A stretch of 64,000 bases of DNA from Alteromonas sp. BL110. GTDB taxonomy: Bacteria > Pseudomonadota > Gammaproteobacteria > Enterobacterales > Alteromonadaceae. Positions 35,395-44,895 of this stretch are shown here, piece by piece. How positions within the stretch are numbered: the stretch's first letter is position 1; every line of letters begins with the position of its first letter. The notes below the pieces were generated by a model, which was not told the DNA's origin, ran no database searches, and was given only the letters and a program-made list of their open reading frames with translations. Both the position numbers and the translations under genes were made by a program. Location of the stretch: positions 1,488,001 through 1,552,000 of the forward strand of contig NZ_CP031967.1 in assembly GCF_003443615.1 (NCBI RefSeq). Direction: 5' to 3'.

Positions 35395-37236
35395 ATGACA
35401 ACTGCAATAGCGCCATCAGAATTAACGCCTGAAACCCAGCGAGCAAAAACACCTGAAACCATCTTAAAAGAGGTATTTGGTTACGATGCTTTTCGCGATG
35501 GTCAAGGCGAAGTCATTCACCAAGTATGTGAAGGAAAAGACGCACTTGTTCTGCTGCCTACAGGTGGCGGTAAATCGCTGTGCTATCAAATTCCTGCACT
35601 GGTGCGAACTGGTACCGCTATTGTTGTTTCACCGCTTATTTCCTTGATGCAAGATCAGGTAGAGCAGCTAAAAGCGCTGGGCGTAAATGCCGCCTACCTT
35701 AATTCAACGTTGGAAGCCGACGAACAAGCGCGCATAAACGATGCACTCCAAGCAGGCAAACTAGATTTGCTTTACGTCTCGCCTGAACGTTTAATGCAGT
35801 ACTACTTTCAGCAGTCGCTAGCGCACGCCGATATAGCCTTATTTGCCATTGATGAAGCGCACTGCGTTTCCCATTGGGGTCACGATTTTAGGCAAGATTA
35901 TCGCGCTCTAGGGCAAATAAAGTCTCGTTTTCCCACTATTCCAGTCATCGGCTTAACGGCCACAGCAGATTCAGCGACTCAAGTAGACATACTGACGCAG
36001 CTAAACCTAAACGACCCGCTCGTTTACAAAGGAAGCTTCGACAGACCTAATATTCGCTACCGTGTAATGAGTAAGTACAAGGCTTTCGATCAAGTTGTGG
36101 CTTATGTAAAGCAGCAAGAAGGTAGCGGCATTATTTACTGCAACAGCCGCGCTAAAGTCGACGACCTTCACGCAAAGTTGTTTAAGCAGGGGTTTCGCTG
36201 CGCGGCTTATCACGCCGGTATGGATAACGACGAACGAGAATTGGTACAACGCCAATTCCTAAACGACAAAATCGATATTGTGGTTGCTACAGTTGCCTTT
36301 GGAATGGGTATCAACAAATCAAATGTGCGTTACGTCGTGCACCATGACGTACCGCGCAGTGTTGAAAGCTATTACCAAGAGACCGGGCGCGCCGGGCGAG
36401 ATGGCTTAGAGTCTGAAGCTTTATTGTTATTTGACGAAAAAGACGCGGCTCGGGTAAAACAATGGATAGAGCAAGGCGAAATAGCCGAACGTAACCAAAT
36501 AGAGCTGCAAAAATTTGCGGCTATGGAAGCCTTTTCCGAGGCGCAGACCTGCCGCAGGCAAGTACTGCTGAACTATTTTTCACAATTCAGCGACAGCGCC
36601 TGTGGCAACTGTGATATCTGCCTAGACCCGCCTAAAATGATTGACGGTTTAGTGATAGCACAAAAAGTACTGTCGTGCGTACTAAGGCTTTCACAACAAG
36701 CGTCTAGCCAGTATGTAATTGACGTTCTGCGAGGCAAGCAGCTAAGACGCCTTCAGGAAGCTGGCCATCATCAGCTTTCTACCTATGGCATAGGTAAGGA
36801 TAAATCGGACAGCTACTGGCATAATATTATCAACCAGCTTGTTCACAAAGGGCTTATTCGCGTTGATATAACTGCTCACGCCGCGTTGAGATTGACAGAA
36901 GCTGCGCGGCCTGTGCTAAAAGGCGAAGTCGCCGTTCAATTGGCCGTACCGCGACTTGAGTTTAAGCCCGATAAGAAAAAGGCTAAGCAAGCGCCCGCTA
37001 ACTATGACAGAACCCTGTTTACGCGCCTTAAACACCTGCGCAAAGTGTTGGCAGAAGAAAATGAAGTGCCGCCGTATGTGGTATTTAGCGACGCTACTTT
37101 GGTTGACATGGCGTGTAAACTCCCTACTACGCGCAACACGCTACTAGAGGTAAGTGGTGTGGGCCAAACCAAACTCGAGCGCTATGGAGAGGCCTTTATT
37201 CAGCTCATCAACGACTATATAAACCGCGATCACTAA
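35395..37236 (+). CDS. recQ: ATP-dependent DNA helicase RecQ
   Basis: A 3'-5' helicase of the RecF recombination pathway. It has 613 aa, against 609 in E. coli. Walker A is LLPTGGGKSLCYQIPAL with Lys60, the DEAH box lies at 153-156, and the aromatic-rich loop VSHWGHDFRQDY is intact. The zinc site is CRRQVLL...CGNCDIC, followed by the winged-helix domain and a C-terminal HRDC domain (residues about 535-610, FTRLKHLRKVLAEEN). The start is the first in-frame ATG. It is divergent from yigI. Confidence 0.97.
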   Translation: MTTAIAPSELTPETQRAKTPETILKEVFGYDAFRDGQGEVIHQVCEGKDALVLLPTGGGKSLCYQIPALVRTGTAIVVSPLISLMQDQVEQLKALGVNAAYLNSTLEADEQARINDALQAGKLDLLYVSPERLMQYYFQQSLAHADIALFAIDEAHCVSHWGHDFRQDYRALGQIKSRFPTIPVIGLTATADSATQVDILTQLNLNDPLVYKGSFDRPNIRYRVMSKYKAFDQVVAYVKQQEGSGIIYCNSRAKVDDLHAKLFKQGFRCAAYHAGMDNDERELVQRQFLNDKIDIVVATVAFGMGINKSNVRYVVHHDVPRSVESYYQETGRAGRDGLESEALLLFDEKDAARVKQWIEQGEIAERNQIELQKFAAMEAFSEAQTCRRQVLLNYFSQFSDSACGNCDICLDPPKMIDGLVIAQKVLSCVLRLSQQASSQYVIDVLRGKQLRRLQEAGHHQLSTYGIGKDKSDSYWHNIINQLVHKGLIRVDITAHAALRLTEAARPVLKGEVAVQLAVPRLEFKPDKKKAKQAPANYDRTLFTRLKHLRKVLAEENEVPPYVVFSDATLVDMACKLPTTRNTLLEVSGVGQTKLERYGEAFIQLINDYINRDH

Positions 37237-37308
37237 AGGCTTAACAGCCAGCTATAGGATTATCTTCCCACCGGCCAAAGCGTGTAGCAACACATTGAGC
37301 CGCACACG

Positions 37309-37977
37309 CTAAGCGTAAGCGTACTCACCGCCTTTTTTTAACGCTGCTTTGTAAGCTTCTCTAGCATGAACACGCTTTACGTATCCTTGGATAGCGGTAA
37401 AGTCTTTAGCTCGTCCACTGGCCACCAGTGATTCAAGCGGAAATATCATCTGAACATCGGCACCGCTAGGCGCATCACCTGCGAACCAATTATTTTTCGC
37501 TAAGTAAGATTCTACGTATCGTAAACTCTGCGCCAAGTTAGGGCCATAGTAGGCATTGAGAATGCCGTCTATTAACTTGTTGGTGATAGGCTTGATAAAA
37601 AAGGGTTTCGAGCCTTTTTGACGTGCTTTTTCTAACACCAAATTCGCCACCAATGGCGGCATTAATGAACCTTCAGCGAAATGCAGCCAGAACCAATATT
37701 GTTGAAGTGCCTCGGGGTCTTGGGGCACAGCAAAGGCGTCGATAGCGTGATGGCGTACTAAATATTCCACAATAGCGCCAGATTCTGCAATCGCTCCATG
37801 TGGCGTAGTAAGCACCGGCGAGCGCCCCAATGGATGAACAGTCCGCAGCGAATCAGGCGCTAGATTCGTATTGCTGTCTCGCTGATAGAATTCTATTTTA
37901 TACTCTAAGCCCAGCTCTTCTAAAAGCCACAAAATTCGCTGTGAGCGAGAGTTATTCAAATGGTGAAGTGTTAGCAT
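37309..37977 (-). CDS. glutathione S-transferase family protein
   Basis: A 222-aa cytosolic GST with an N-terminal thioredoxin-fold domain, LHHLNNSRSQRILWLLEELG, and a C-terminal helical domain (residues about 85-215). The active-site Ser/Arg region SRSQR and the AIAESGAIVEYLV glutathione-contact motif (ESGAI) are present. It may conjugate glutathione to electrophiles, or reduce peroxides. It is convergent with recQ, 72 bp apart. The substrate is unknown. Confidence 0.9.
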   Translation of the reverse strand: MLTLHHLNNSRSQRILWLLEELGLEYKIEFYQRDSNTNLAPDSLRTVHPLGRSPVLTTPHGAIAESGAIVEYLVRHHAIDAFAVPQDPEALQQYWFWLHFAEGSLMPPLVANLVLEKARQKGSKPFFIKPITNKLIDGILNAYYGPNLAQSLRYVESYLAKNNWFAGDAPSGADVQMIFPLESLVASGRAKDFTAIQGYVKRVHAREAYKAALKKGGEYAYA

Positions 37978-38082
37978 ACCTCGTCCTTAATACGCTTAGT
38001 TTAACGCTATTGTTTTTATGTTGTACTATATACACTTTTTAAAGCGAGCGGGTTTACTAAAGCCAATAAATTGATAACTTCT

Positions 38083-38400
38083 ATGCAAAACCTCACTAAA
38101 GAAGACATTCTACAACACGTTCTTGTTAACGAAGGCAGTGTAGAAATTCGCGTGGCGTTACCCGCTACCCCACTTAAAACTCAACAGTGGGCGGAGCAAT
38201 TTTGTGCTTTGTTTAATTTCAAACTCTCAGAAACAGATTGGGGAGCTGACCGGTTTCAAGCGGTCATCACAGTAAATGCGAGCGACGCAGATTTACAGTG
38301 TATGCTTTGTATAGAGTGGCTTTGCGAAGCGATATGGCTAGAGCCCATAGGCACGCAGCAGTCGCCATCGGTAATTTTTAACTACCTTTTGCAAGCATAA
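38083..38400 (+). CDS. hypothetical protein, possibly DUF3630
   Basis: A 105-aa cytosolic protein starting MQNLTKEDILQHVL at the ATG 38083; a TTG four codons upstream is possible but less likely. It mixes a beta-rich middle with two Cys-containing helices (FCALFNFKL and MLCIEWLCEAIWLEPIG). The layout brings DUF3630 to mind but I am not certain. It is preceded by the GST gene on the opposite strand and followed after 147 bp by the large PAS-GGDEF-EAL gene. No function can be proposed. Confidence 0.7.
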   Translation: MQNLTKEDILQHVLVNEGSVEIRVALPATPLKTQQWAEQFCALFNFKLSETDWGADRFQAVITVNASDADLQCMLCIEWLCEAIWLEPIGTQQSPSVIFNYLLQA

Positions 38401-38547
38401 CACCTGAATTACCACTGTACGTTGGGTTTGGCTTTTCGTTAAAACTAGTATTATTCTAAGGGAAGCATCCGAAGGATCAGAGGGCTTAACGACACATATT
38501 TCGCCTTTATAAACATCCTCTTACTATGTGGTTCAAGGAATTAACGA

Positions 38548-41388
38548 GTGGTAATAGCCCGGCTATTTAAGTACGTATCAGCTTTGCTCGTCAGTTGGAT
38601 GTTGCTAAGCCTAAACGTTTCGGCTAGTAATCAGCTTACTGTCAATGAGTCCTTTGAGCGGGAGATTATTAATCTCCATGCACGTTTGTCTGTCGCCCCC
38701 ACTAGCGCCACATATTTTGATGTTTTAAATGGAAACACAAAGGACACCTCAGCCAACGCCTCTTTTTCCGATGAACGCATATGGTATTCCACCGAACTGA
38801 TTCATACAGGCTATAGCCCTATCCCGTTAGTGCTTAATATTGACCGCTTGAACGTTGACGATTTACAGATATTTCTTCTTGATAGCAGCGAACGAATCAT
38901 CAAATCCTACCGGTACCAAGCAGGGAAAGGTGATTACTCTTTAAAGCAGCCACTGCCTAATATACGACTTTCTTTTACTCTTCAGCCTTATCAGGATGCT
39001 CGCTTACTCATCGCAGTAAAAGACGAAGGGCTTAAGTACTTTCCAATCACTTTGTGGGAAAGAGATTTACTCGCACAGCATGACACCAATATGCTTACTC
39101 TGCTTGGTGCGGTAACGGGTATCATGGCGTTAATTGCGCTCTATTTCCTGTTTTCTTATCTGTATCAGCGCATTGCCACCCGGTTCTGGCTCACCATGTC
39201 CTCGCTCGTTCTTATAACCCTGTTATTTATAACGGCAGGAGGACTCGCAATTTGGCCAAGACTGACTAACGGCAGCGAGCACTTCTATGCGGTCTGTTTT
39301 TGCATGTTGTTACTGTGCATTGCTAAAGTAACACACCATCTTTTCATCCGTATTCCCATTGTTTTGCGCTCTTTGAGTTATCTTACACCTGTTGCAGCTA
39401 CTGCATTCTGTTTTACGGTTAACACTTATACAACGTCCATCACGATTCTGCTGCTAACCGCGGGCATGGGGCTTTATCATGTTTTACTGGCATTAGTATT
39501 TAAAGATAAAGGGAGTCGCACAGTAAGTATCACCTACATTCTTGCCTGGCTTTCCTTTTTTGCATTTTATGCGTTAGTCACACAAAACCTGTTCAGTAAC
39601 TTGGTTTATACCGCAGACGTTGCTATCGGAATGCTGTTCTTTCTCACTATCGGCTTTCTGTGTTTTGGCTTTGCTGTCATCGCTAAAGAAGACGTGTTAA
39701 ATCAGCGCCAGCTTTCTACACAAGCTGAAACAATATCAAGCTTGAATCACTTCTATGACTTATTCCGACACTCAGCGGAAGGGCACTACACCTCAACGTG
39801 GGATGGAAAGCTTATTTCCGTCAACCCGGCCATGTGTAACGTATTCGGCTATGAAAACGAAGAGGAGATGCTTGCTGAAGCAGAAAATACAAAAGTGTTC
39901 TACGCCAGTGTGGAAGACCGGCAGGTTTTACTCGGCGAAATTTCACAAAACGGCCATGTTACTGGAAAGGAAATTAGAGGTAGGCGACGCGACGGCAGTG
40001 AGTTTTGGTTCTCCCTATCCTGTCAAATCCGAGAAAATGACGAAGGTAACTTTCTTTACGGCTCTATTGTAGATATCACAGAAAAGAAACAGTCAGACTT
40101 AAGCCTGCAGTATTTAGCTACCCATGACTCGCTGACTGGCGTTTATAACCGACGCAAGTTTGAATCCATGTTTAAAGATAAAGTAGTGAACGCAATCGAC
40201 ACCCCAGTTTGTTTACTATTTTTAGATCTCGACAGGTTTAAAGTCGTTAATGATACCTGTGGCCACAAAGCTGGCGATGTACTTATTAAAGATATTGCCC
40301 GCTTGATTGAGAACACCTTGCTTCCAGACGCGCAATTAGGCCGCCTTGGTGGCGATGAGTTTGGTATTATTTATTCAGATATCGATAGCGATGCCGTTTA
40401 TGTAAATGCCATAAAGATCCTCAACGCTGTGCAGGCTTATCGCTTTATGTGGGACAACCGCATTTTCAACTTAGGCGTGAGTATAGGTATGGTGGTATGC
40501 GACGATACCGACGTCGACCCAGGTCAATATTTGAGTATGGCCGATGCCGCATGCTACTTCGCTAAAGAGCAAGGCAGAAATCAGGTTCATAGATACAACA
40601 AAGATGATGAAAGTATGCAGCGCTACCAGCGCGAGCTTGATTGGGTATCCTCTATTAACAACGCGTTAGAAGAAGGTCGCTTCGAGCTTTTTTATCAATC
40701 GCTAAGACCATTAAGTAAAGCCAGCGACGGGCACTACTACGAAGTCCTTCTACGCCTTAGGGAAAAAGACGGAAACCTTGTTGAGCCCGCCAACTTTTTA
40801 CCCACTGCTGAGCGGTTTGAGATGAATGTCAGTGTTGATAAATGGGTCGTAACGAACACATTCAAATGGCTGGCTGAAAACCCTGAGCACCTTGCAAAGT
40901 TGAAACGATGCAGCATCAACCTTAACTGCCACTCACTGGCAGATAGAGATTTTACCTTGTTCATCTTAAATGCATTCGAAACCTTCAATATCCCTTATAA
41001 CAAAATATGTTTTGAGGTTATAGAGTCGGTAGCCATCATTAAAATGGAAGTCACCCTCGCCTTCATGCGTACCTTTAACCGCCTCGGGTGCTCTTTTGCC
41101 CTAGACGATTTCGGCAGTGGATTTTCGTCGTACAACTATCTTAAAAGCCTACCCGTGAGTCAGGTAAAAATTGACGGTATGTTTATTAAAGACATGCTCA
41201 ACGATAGTGTAGACACGGCTATGGTTGCTTCAATTAACGATGTAGCAAAGGCCATGGGTATGCAAACAGTTGGCGAATTTGTTGAAGATGAAGGTACCAT
41301 GGCACAGCTAGGAAAAATGGGTATTGATTTCGCCCAGGGCTACGGTGTTGCTAAACCCGCGCCTTTACGAGAGTTTAAACCCCTCTGA
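38548..41388 (+). CDS. membrane PAS-GGDEF-EAL protein with 7TMR-DISM sensor
   Basis: A 946-aa c-di-GMP enzyme. A signal-like N terminus is followed by a periplasmic 7TMR-DISM sensory domain (about 30-175), seven membrane helices (about 185-390), PAS (about 405-530), GGDEF and EAL. The cyclase site is RLGGDEFG, GGDEF at 601-605, with no RxxD I-site. The phosphodiesterase site reads YEVLLR (Glu732) and LDDFGSGFSSYN (853-858), so both active sites look intact. It starts at a GTG with AGGA nine bases upstream. It is monocistronic, and which activity dominates cannot be told from sequence. Confidence 0.92.
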   Translation: MVIARLFKYVSALLVSWMLLSLNVSASNQLTVNESFEREIINLHARLSVAPTSATYFDVLNGNTKDTSANASFSDERIWYSTELIHTGYSPIPLVLNIDRLNVDDLQIFLLDSSERIIKSYRYQAGKGDYSLKQPLPNIRLSFTLQPYQDARLLIAVKDEGLKYFPITLWERDLLAQHDTNMLTLLGAVTGIMALIALYFLFSYLYQRIATRFWLTMSSLVLITLLFITAGGLAIWPRLTNGSEHFYAVCFCMLLLCIAKVTHHLFIRIPIVLRSLSYLTPVAATAFCFTVNTYTTSITILLLTAGMGLYHVLLALVFKDKGSRTVSITYILAWLSFFAFYALVTQNLFSNLVYTADVAIGMLFFLTIGFLCFGFAVIAKEDVLNQRQLSTQAETISSLNHFYDLFRHSAEGHYTSTWDGKLISVNPAMCNVFGYENEEEMLAEAENTKVFYASVEDRQVLLGEISQNGHVTGKEIRGRRRDGSEFWFSLSCQIRENDEGNFLYGSIVDITEKKQSDLSLQYLATHDSLTGVYNRRKFESMFKDKVVNAIDTPVCLLFLDLDRFKVVNDTCGHKAGDVLIKDIARLIENTLLPDAQLGRLGGDEFGIIYSDIDSDAVYVNAIKILNAVQAYRFMWDNRIFNLGVSIGMVVCDDTDVDPGQYLSMADAACYFAKEQGRNQVHRYNKDDESMQRYQRELDWVSSINNALEEGRFELFYQSLRPLSKASDGHYYEVLLRLREKDGNLVEPANFLPTAERFEMNVSVDKWVVTNTFKWLAENPEHLAKLKRCSINLNCHSLADRDFTLFILNAFETFNIPYNKICFEVIESVAIIKMEVTLAFMRTFNRLGCSFALDDFGSGFSSYNYLKSLPVSQVKIDGMFIKDMLNDSVDTAMVASINDVAKAMGMQTVGEFVEDEGTMAQLGKMGIDFAQGYGVAKPAPLREFKPL

Positions 41389-41520
41389 TAACTATCCCTG
41401 ATACACGCTTTACGAAAAAAGTGATAGCACAAGCGTCAACTCGCGTATAATAAAGTGGTAGACTTGCAAAAATAGAAGTCATCCCCACTTATTGCCCACT
41501 GTCCAAAGTGTAGAAGTAAC

Positions 41521-42135
41521 ATGAGTAGCAAACAGCCTAAATACGAATATGTCAGTACCGCAAAATTACCCACACGCATGGGTGATTTTAAAATACACGG
41601 CTTTGTTGAAGCCAGTGGTCAAGAGCACGTCGCTCTTTCTTACGGAGAGTGGAAAGAAGATGACGTAGTGCCTATTCGTATTCATTCAGAATGTTTAACC
41701 GGTGACTCTTTATTTAGTACCCGCTGCGACTGTGGTTTTCAGTTAGAAAAAGCCATGCAAAATATTGTAGATAACGGTCATGGTGTACTGCTTTACTTAC
41801 GCCAAGAAGGTCGGGGCATTGGTCTTTTAAACAAAATCCGCGCTTATAACCTTCAAGATAGTGGCATGGACACCGTTGAAGCTAATGAACACCTTGGTTT
41901 TGACGCAGACCTTAGAAGCTACGACATCTGCAAGCTTATGTTAGACACCCTCAATGTTAAACACGTGGAGCTAATGACAAATAACCCTAAGAAGCTTGCC
42001 GCGCTAAAAGCACTGGGAATAGATGTTGTAGCAAGAAAACCGATCGATCACGGTATTACTAAAGACAACAAACACTACCTTAAAACGAAGACAGAGAAGC
42101 TCGGTCACGCCTTCGACCCGCATGTATTCAAATAA
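41521..42135 (+). CDS. ribA: GTP cyclohydrolase II
   Basis: The first committed step of riboflavin synthesis, from GTP. It has 204 aa, single-function length (E. coli 196). The zinc cysteines are in [19 protein letters not shown], and [13 protein letters not shown] carries the catalytic residues. The tail [19 protein letters not shown] is usual for the family. It is not linked to other rib genes here and no FMN (RFN) riboswitch is seen in the 132-bp leader. A strong terminator follows. Confidence 0.96.
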   Translation: MSSKQPKYEYVSTAKLPTRMGDFKIHGFVEASGQEHVALSYGEWKEDDVVPIRIHSECLTGDSLFSTRCDCGFQLEKAMQNIVDNGHGVLLYLRQEGRGIGLLNKIRAYNLQDSGMDTVEANEHLGFDADLRSYDICKLMLDTLNVKHVELMTNNPKKLAALKALGIDVVARKPIDHGITKDNKHYLKTKTEKLGHAFDPHVFK

Positions 42136-42180
42136 CTAGGGACATTGGCAAAGCCATAAACGCTAATATTAATATCTTCT

Positions 42181-42209
42181 AAAAGCGCCCACATCTACGT
42201 GGGCGTTTT
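42181..42209 (+). terminator. Rho-independent terminator of ribA
   Basis: CGCCCAC (42186-42192) pairs with GTGGGCG (42199-42205), and AAAA pairs with TTTT beyond a single bulged G. The T-run follows directly. It lies 46 bp after the ribA stop. Confidence 0.85.
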
Positions 42210-42313
42210 CTATTCAGTTTCGGTTAATTATCGTTCGAGCATAATGTATACAGACTTACCACATTGCGCGCAAAAAGCAGCGGCTTTGCAGCATAGCAAT
42301 GTAAGGAGAATGT

Positions 42314-43762
42314 ATGAGAAACATAACCTTATCAATAGTTATAGCACTGTCCAGTGCGCAGGCACTGCCTGCACTTGCTCAGTCGAATACAAGCCTTGCT
42401 CAGGTGTCGTCTGCAACTCAGCAATATTCTGATGCAGAATTAGATAGTGCACTTGCGCCCATTGCCCTATACCCCGACACCCTGCTTACTCATATTTTAA
42501 TCGCCTCTACCTACCCTTTAGATGTAGTTGCAGCCGATCGTTGGCGTCAAAGTAATAAGCATCTAACGCCTGAGCAAGTAGAGGGTGTATTAGATGGCGT
42601 AAGTTGGGACCCGAGCGTAAAAGCGCTCGCTCCATTCACCGAGCTACTTAATACTATGGCCAATGATCTTGAGTGGTTACAGCAGCTTGGCGACAATGTA
42701 CTTATTGATCAAAGCCGAGTGTTAGATCGTGTTCAGGTGCTTAGGCAGCATGCTCATAACACAGGTAACTTGGTAACTAACGACTACATTGAAGTTGAAA
42801 GAGAACGTGAAAGCACTCGAGAAATCATTTACATAGAGCCGCGCAATCGAGAAGTGGTATATGTACCTTATTACGACCCACATGTTGTATACGGTCACTG
42901 GTGGCACCCAGTCTCTCCAATTCGTTGGAGACACCATGTAAGCTACCATCACCATAGCAATGTATATTGGTCTCCAAGCGTTCGCCTTTCTGCATTCTTT
43001 TTCTTTGGCGGTGTGCATTGGCACAACCGTCATGTGGTCATTCATCGCGAACCCTTGCGCAAGTATTATCACGGCAGCCCGAGAAAACGCGTAGTTAGCC
43101 GCGACTATCGCCGATGGGAGCACAACGCTGTGCATCGCCGGGCACGTTATTCTAACCGCGTAGTTCACAGTGCGCCTGCGCGCTATGAACATAGTGGTGT
43201 AACGCGTGCAAAACATGTGTCTAATAAACATATTAGAACGGCAAACCGTGCAACGCATAACGACAACAAGCGCTCAGTTAAATCTGTGACACGTACCGAT
43301 AATGCTAAACCGATAAAGCGAACGATTGAGCCTAAACAAGTAACACCGCTAAGAGAAAGTCGCCTTCAGAGAAAGCAAGATACTGTAAAGCGCAAGCAAT
43401 CGATAGAGCATGCGCTGAAACGAAATCAAGCGGTAGCTAGCAGTAAGAGGCCAACACGAGATAATACATTAAAAGCGTTAAAACAGGACAAACCCGCTCG
43501 CATAACGTCGGTCTCAGAGTCGAAGCGCTACGCTAACCAAGGTCAAACAACGCAACGACCGACGAAGCAAAACATCAACCGCCAGCGTGTTGAGAGAACA
43601 AGTCCGCAACATCGCTCAATTGCTCGCGAGACAAGCAAGCCCAAACGAATCGAGCGAGCCAGTAGCAATAGGTCGGTGAAACACACCAGTCGAGACAAGT
43701 CGCAAAGACAAATATCTCGTGTAGAGCGCAGTGCTTCAAAGGGAAACAGCTATAAACACTAG
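42314..43762 (+). CDS. exported DUF3300 protein with basic tail
   Basis: A 482-aa protein with a cleavable signal (LSIVIALSSAQALPALAQ). Residues about 45-165 carry the DUF3300 core: LAPIALYPDTLLTHILIAST, then DAVAADRWRQ-like VVAADRW and VSWDPSVKALAPF. A His/Trp/Tyr-rich segment follows (VYGHWWHPVSPIRW, YHHHSNVYW, FFGGVHWHNRHVV), then about 200 residues very rich in Arg, Lys, Ser and Thr with no predicted fold. The gene starts after AAGGAG. The mature protein is probably periplasmic or surface-bound; the histidines could bind metal and the tail polyanions such as LPS or nucleic acid, which is inference. Confidence 0.85.
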   Translation: MRNITLSIVIALSSAQALPALAQSNTSLAQVSSATQQYSDAELDSALAPIALYPDTLLTHILIASTYPLDVVAADRWRQSNKHLTPEQVEGVLDGVSWDPSVKALAPFTELLNTMANDLEWLQQLGDNVLIDQSRVLDRVQVLRQHAHNTGNLVTNDYIEVERERESTREIIYIEPRNREVVYVPYYDPHVVYGHWWHPVSPIRWRHHVSYHHHSNVYWSPSVRLSAFFFFGGVHWHNRHVVIHREPLRKYYHGSPRKRVVSRDYRRWEHNAVHRRARYSNRVVHSAPARYEHSGVTRAKHVSNKHIRTANRATHNDNKRSVKSVTRTDNAKPIKRTIEPKQVTPLRESRLQRKQDTVKRKQSIEHALKRNQAVASSKRPTRDNTLKALKQDKPARITSVSESKRYANQGQTTQRPTKQNINRQRVERTSPQHRSIARETSKPKRIERASSNRSVKHTSRDKSQRQISRVERSASKGNSYKH

Positions 43763-43798
43763 GCTTTAAGCAAAACGCGAAGGGATATTATATTTTTT

Positions 43799-43832
43799 AA
43801 AAGGCTTGCGATATTCAGTCGCAAGCCTTTTT
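43799..43832. terminator. bidirectional Rho-independent terminator
   Basis: AAAAGGCTTGCGA (43799-43811) and TCGCAAGCCTTTT (43819-43831) are perfect 13-bp arms with a 7-base loop. A-rich and T-rich flanks let it end both the DUF3300 gene and the convergent ATP-grasp gene. Confidence 0.92.
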
Positions 43833-43841
43833 ACAATCGGC

Positions 43842-44723
43842 TCAGTGTGCGGGTTCGTGAAATTTTAATAAAGCTTCTACAAAGCGAAGTGGGGATTGCG
43901 CATCTAAGTTGAAATACAGTGAGGGCTCGATAAGCTCAAGCTCCATTATCGCCCAGTAATTGTTTTGTTTCACCAAATCAACCCGCGCGTACAACGCATC
44001 ACACGGCATAGCTGCCAAGGCTTTTTCAGCAATAGTCAATTGTTCACTGTCTACAAAAATAGAGTGTAAGCTACCGCCATGCTCTTCTTGTACGCGAAAG
44101 TCGCCTTCTTGTGGCACCTTCTTAATGGCGTGACTGAAATCCCCACCGAAATAAAATAATGAGTACTCCCCTTCATCAACAACACTACTTAAAAACGGCT
44201 GGACCATAAAATCCCGCTGATGAAATGTGTTGTAAAGTACTGCCTGATTCACATGCCCCTGACGCCAGTCAGCAGCATAAAGTTTGAAGGTATCATCAGC
44301 GTTAGCACTAAGCGTGGGTTTAACCACCACGGTGTCACAGCTAAATTGTGCAAATGCTTCCTCTATAACATTGTTATTAAACTCGCTTCCCCACATTGTT
44401 TCGACAATAGGAACCCCTTTGCTTTGTAAGTCTTTCAGGTAGTGCTTTTCAATATTCCACTTCATCAACGATAACGGGTTCAATAACACCGCACTCGACG
44501 CTTCAATGCTTTCTAAACAAGCTAAAAAGTCTTCAGCGTGCTGCTGATAATCCCATGTGCTGCGAACAATAACATAGTCGAACTTATCCCAATTTGCTGA
44601 TGTGCTACGCCAAGAGACGGTTTTAACAGTCCACCCGCGTTTTTCAAAAAACGGGATTAACAGTTCGTCATAGACAAAAAAATCTTCAAGATTATCGGTC
44701 GACAAAAAAGCGATAGCGGGCAT
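43842..44723 (-). CDS. orphan ATP-grasp ligase
   Basis: A 293-aa cytosolic protein with the ATP-grasp fold: an N-terminal pre-ATP domain (IAFLSTDNLEDFFVYDELL), central ATP-binding VVVKPTLSANADDTF and FMVQPFLSSVVDEGEYSLFYF, and the metal site ARVDLVKQNNYWAIMELELIEPSLYF. Such proteins resemble the prokaryotic glutathione synthetase ATP-binding group and the cyclo-ligase DcsG of cycloserine synthesis, all forming an amide-like bond with an acyl phosphate. No other biosynthetic gene is adjacent, so substrates are unknown. It has no signal peptide. Confidence 0.85.
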   Translation of the reverse strand: MPAIAFLSTDNLEDFFVYDELLIPFFEKRGWTVKTVSWRSTSANWDKFDYVIVRSTWDYQQHAEDFLACLESIEASSAVLLNPLSLMKWNIEKHYLKDLQSKGVPIVETMWGSEFNNNVIEEAFAQFSCDTVVVKPTLSANADDTFKLYAADWRQGHVNQAVLYNTFHQRDFMVQPFLSSVVDEGEYSLFYFGGDFSHAIKKVPQEGDFRVQEEHGGSLHSIFVDSEQLTIAEKALAAMPCDALYARVDLVKQNNYWAIMELELIEPSLYFNLDAQSPLRFVEALLKFHEPAH

Positions 44724-44895
44724 AAACGAGTCCTTAGTTTACATGGGCTTCAGCGCATTAAAGTTTTGTAAGAATTATAACACCTATACCAAAGTCAAAT
44801 AGCGTAGACGCCACGATTTGCGTAGACTGGGGCGAAATTAGCACACCTACAATTTTTAACCTACACTTATTCCAAAACAATCATTGGAGATTGGC

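Noticed and set aside
41389..41520. An FMN riboswitch before ribA
   Set aside because: The 132-bp leader has no RFN element landmarks and is too short for the full fold.
42199..42432. A 77-codon frame across the DUF3300 start
   Set aside because: It overlaps the ribA terminator and the strong DUF3300 start; it reads as out-of-frame signal-peptide sequence.
42722..43258. A 178-codon frame opposite the DUF3300 gene
   Set aside because: Antisense shadow of a His- and Arg-rich region, no plausible domain.
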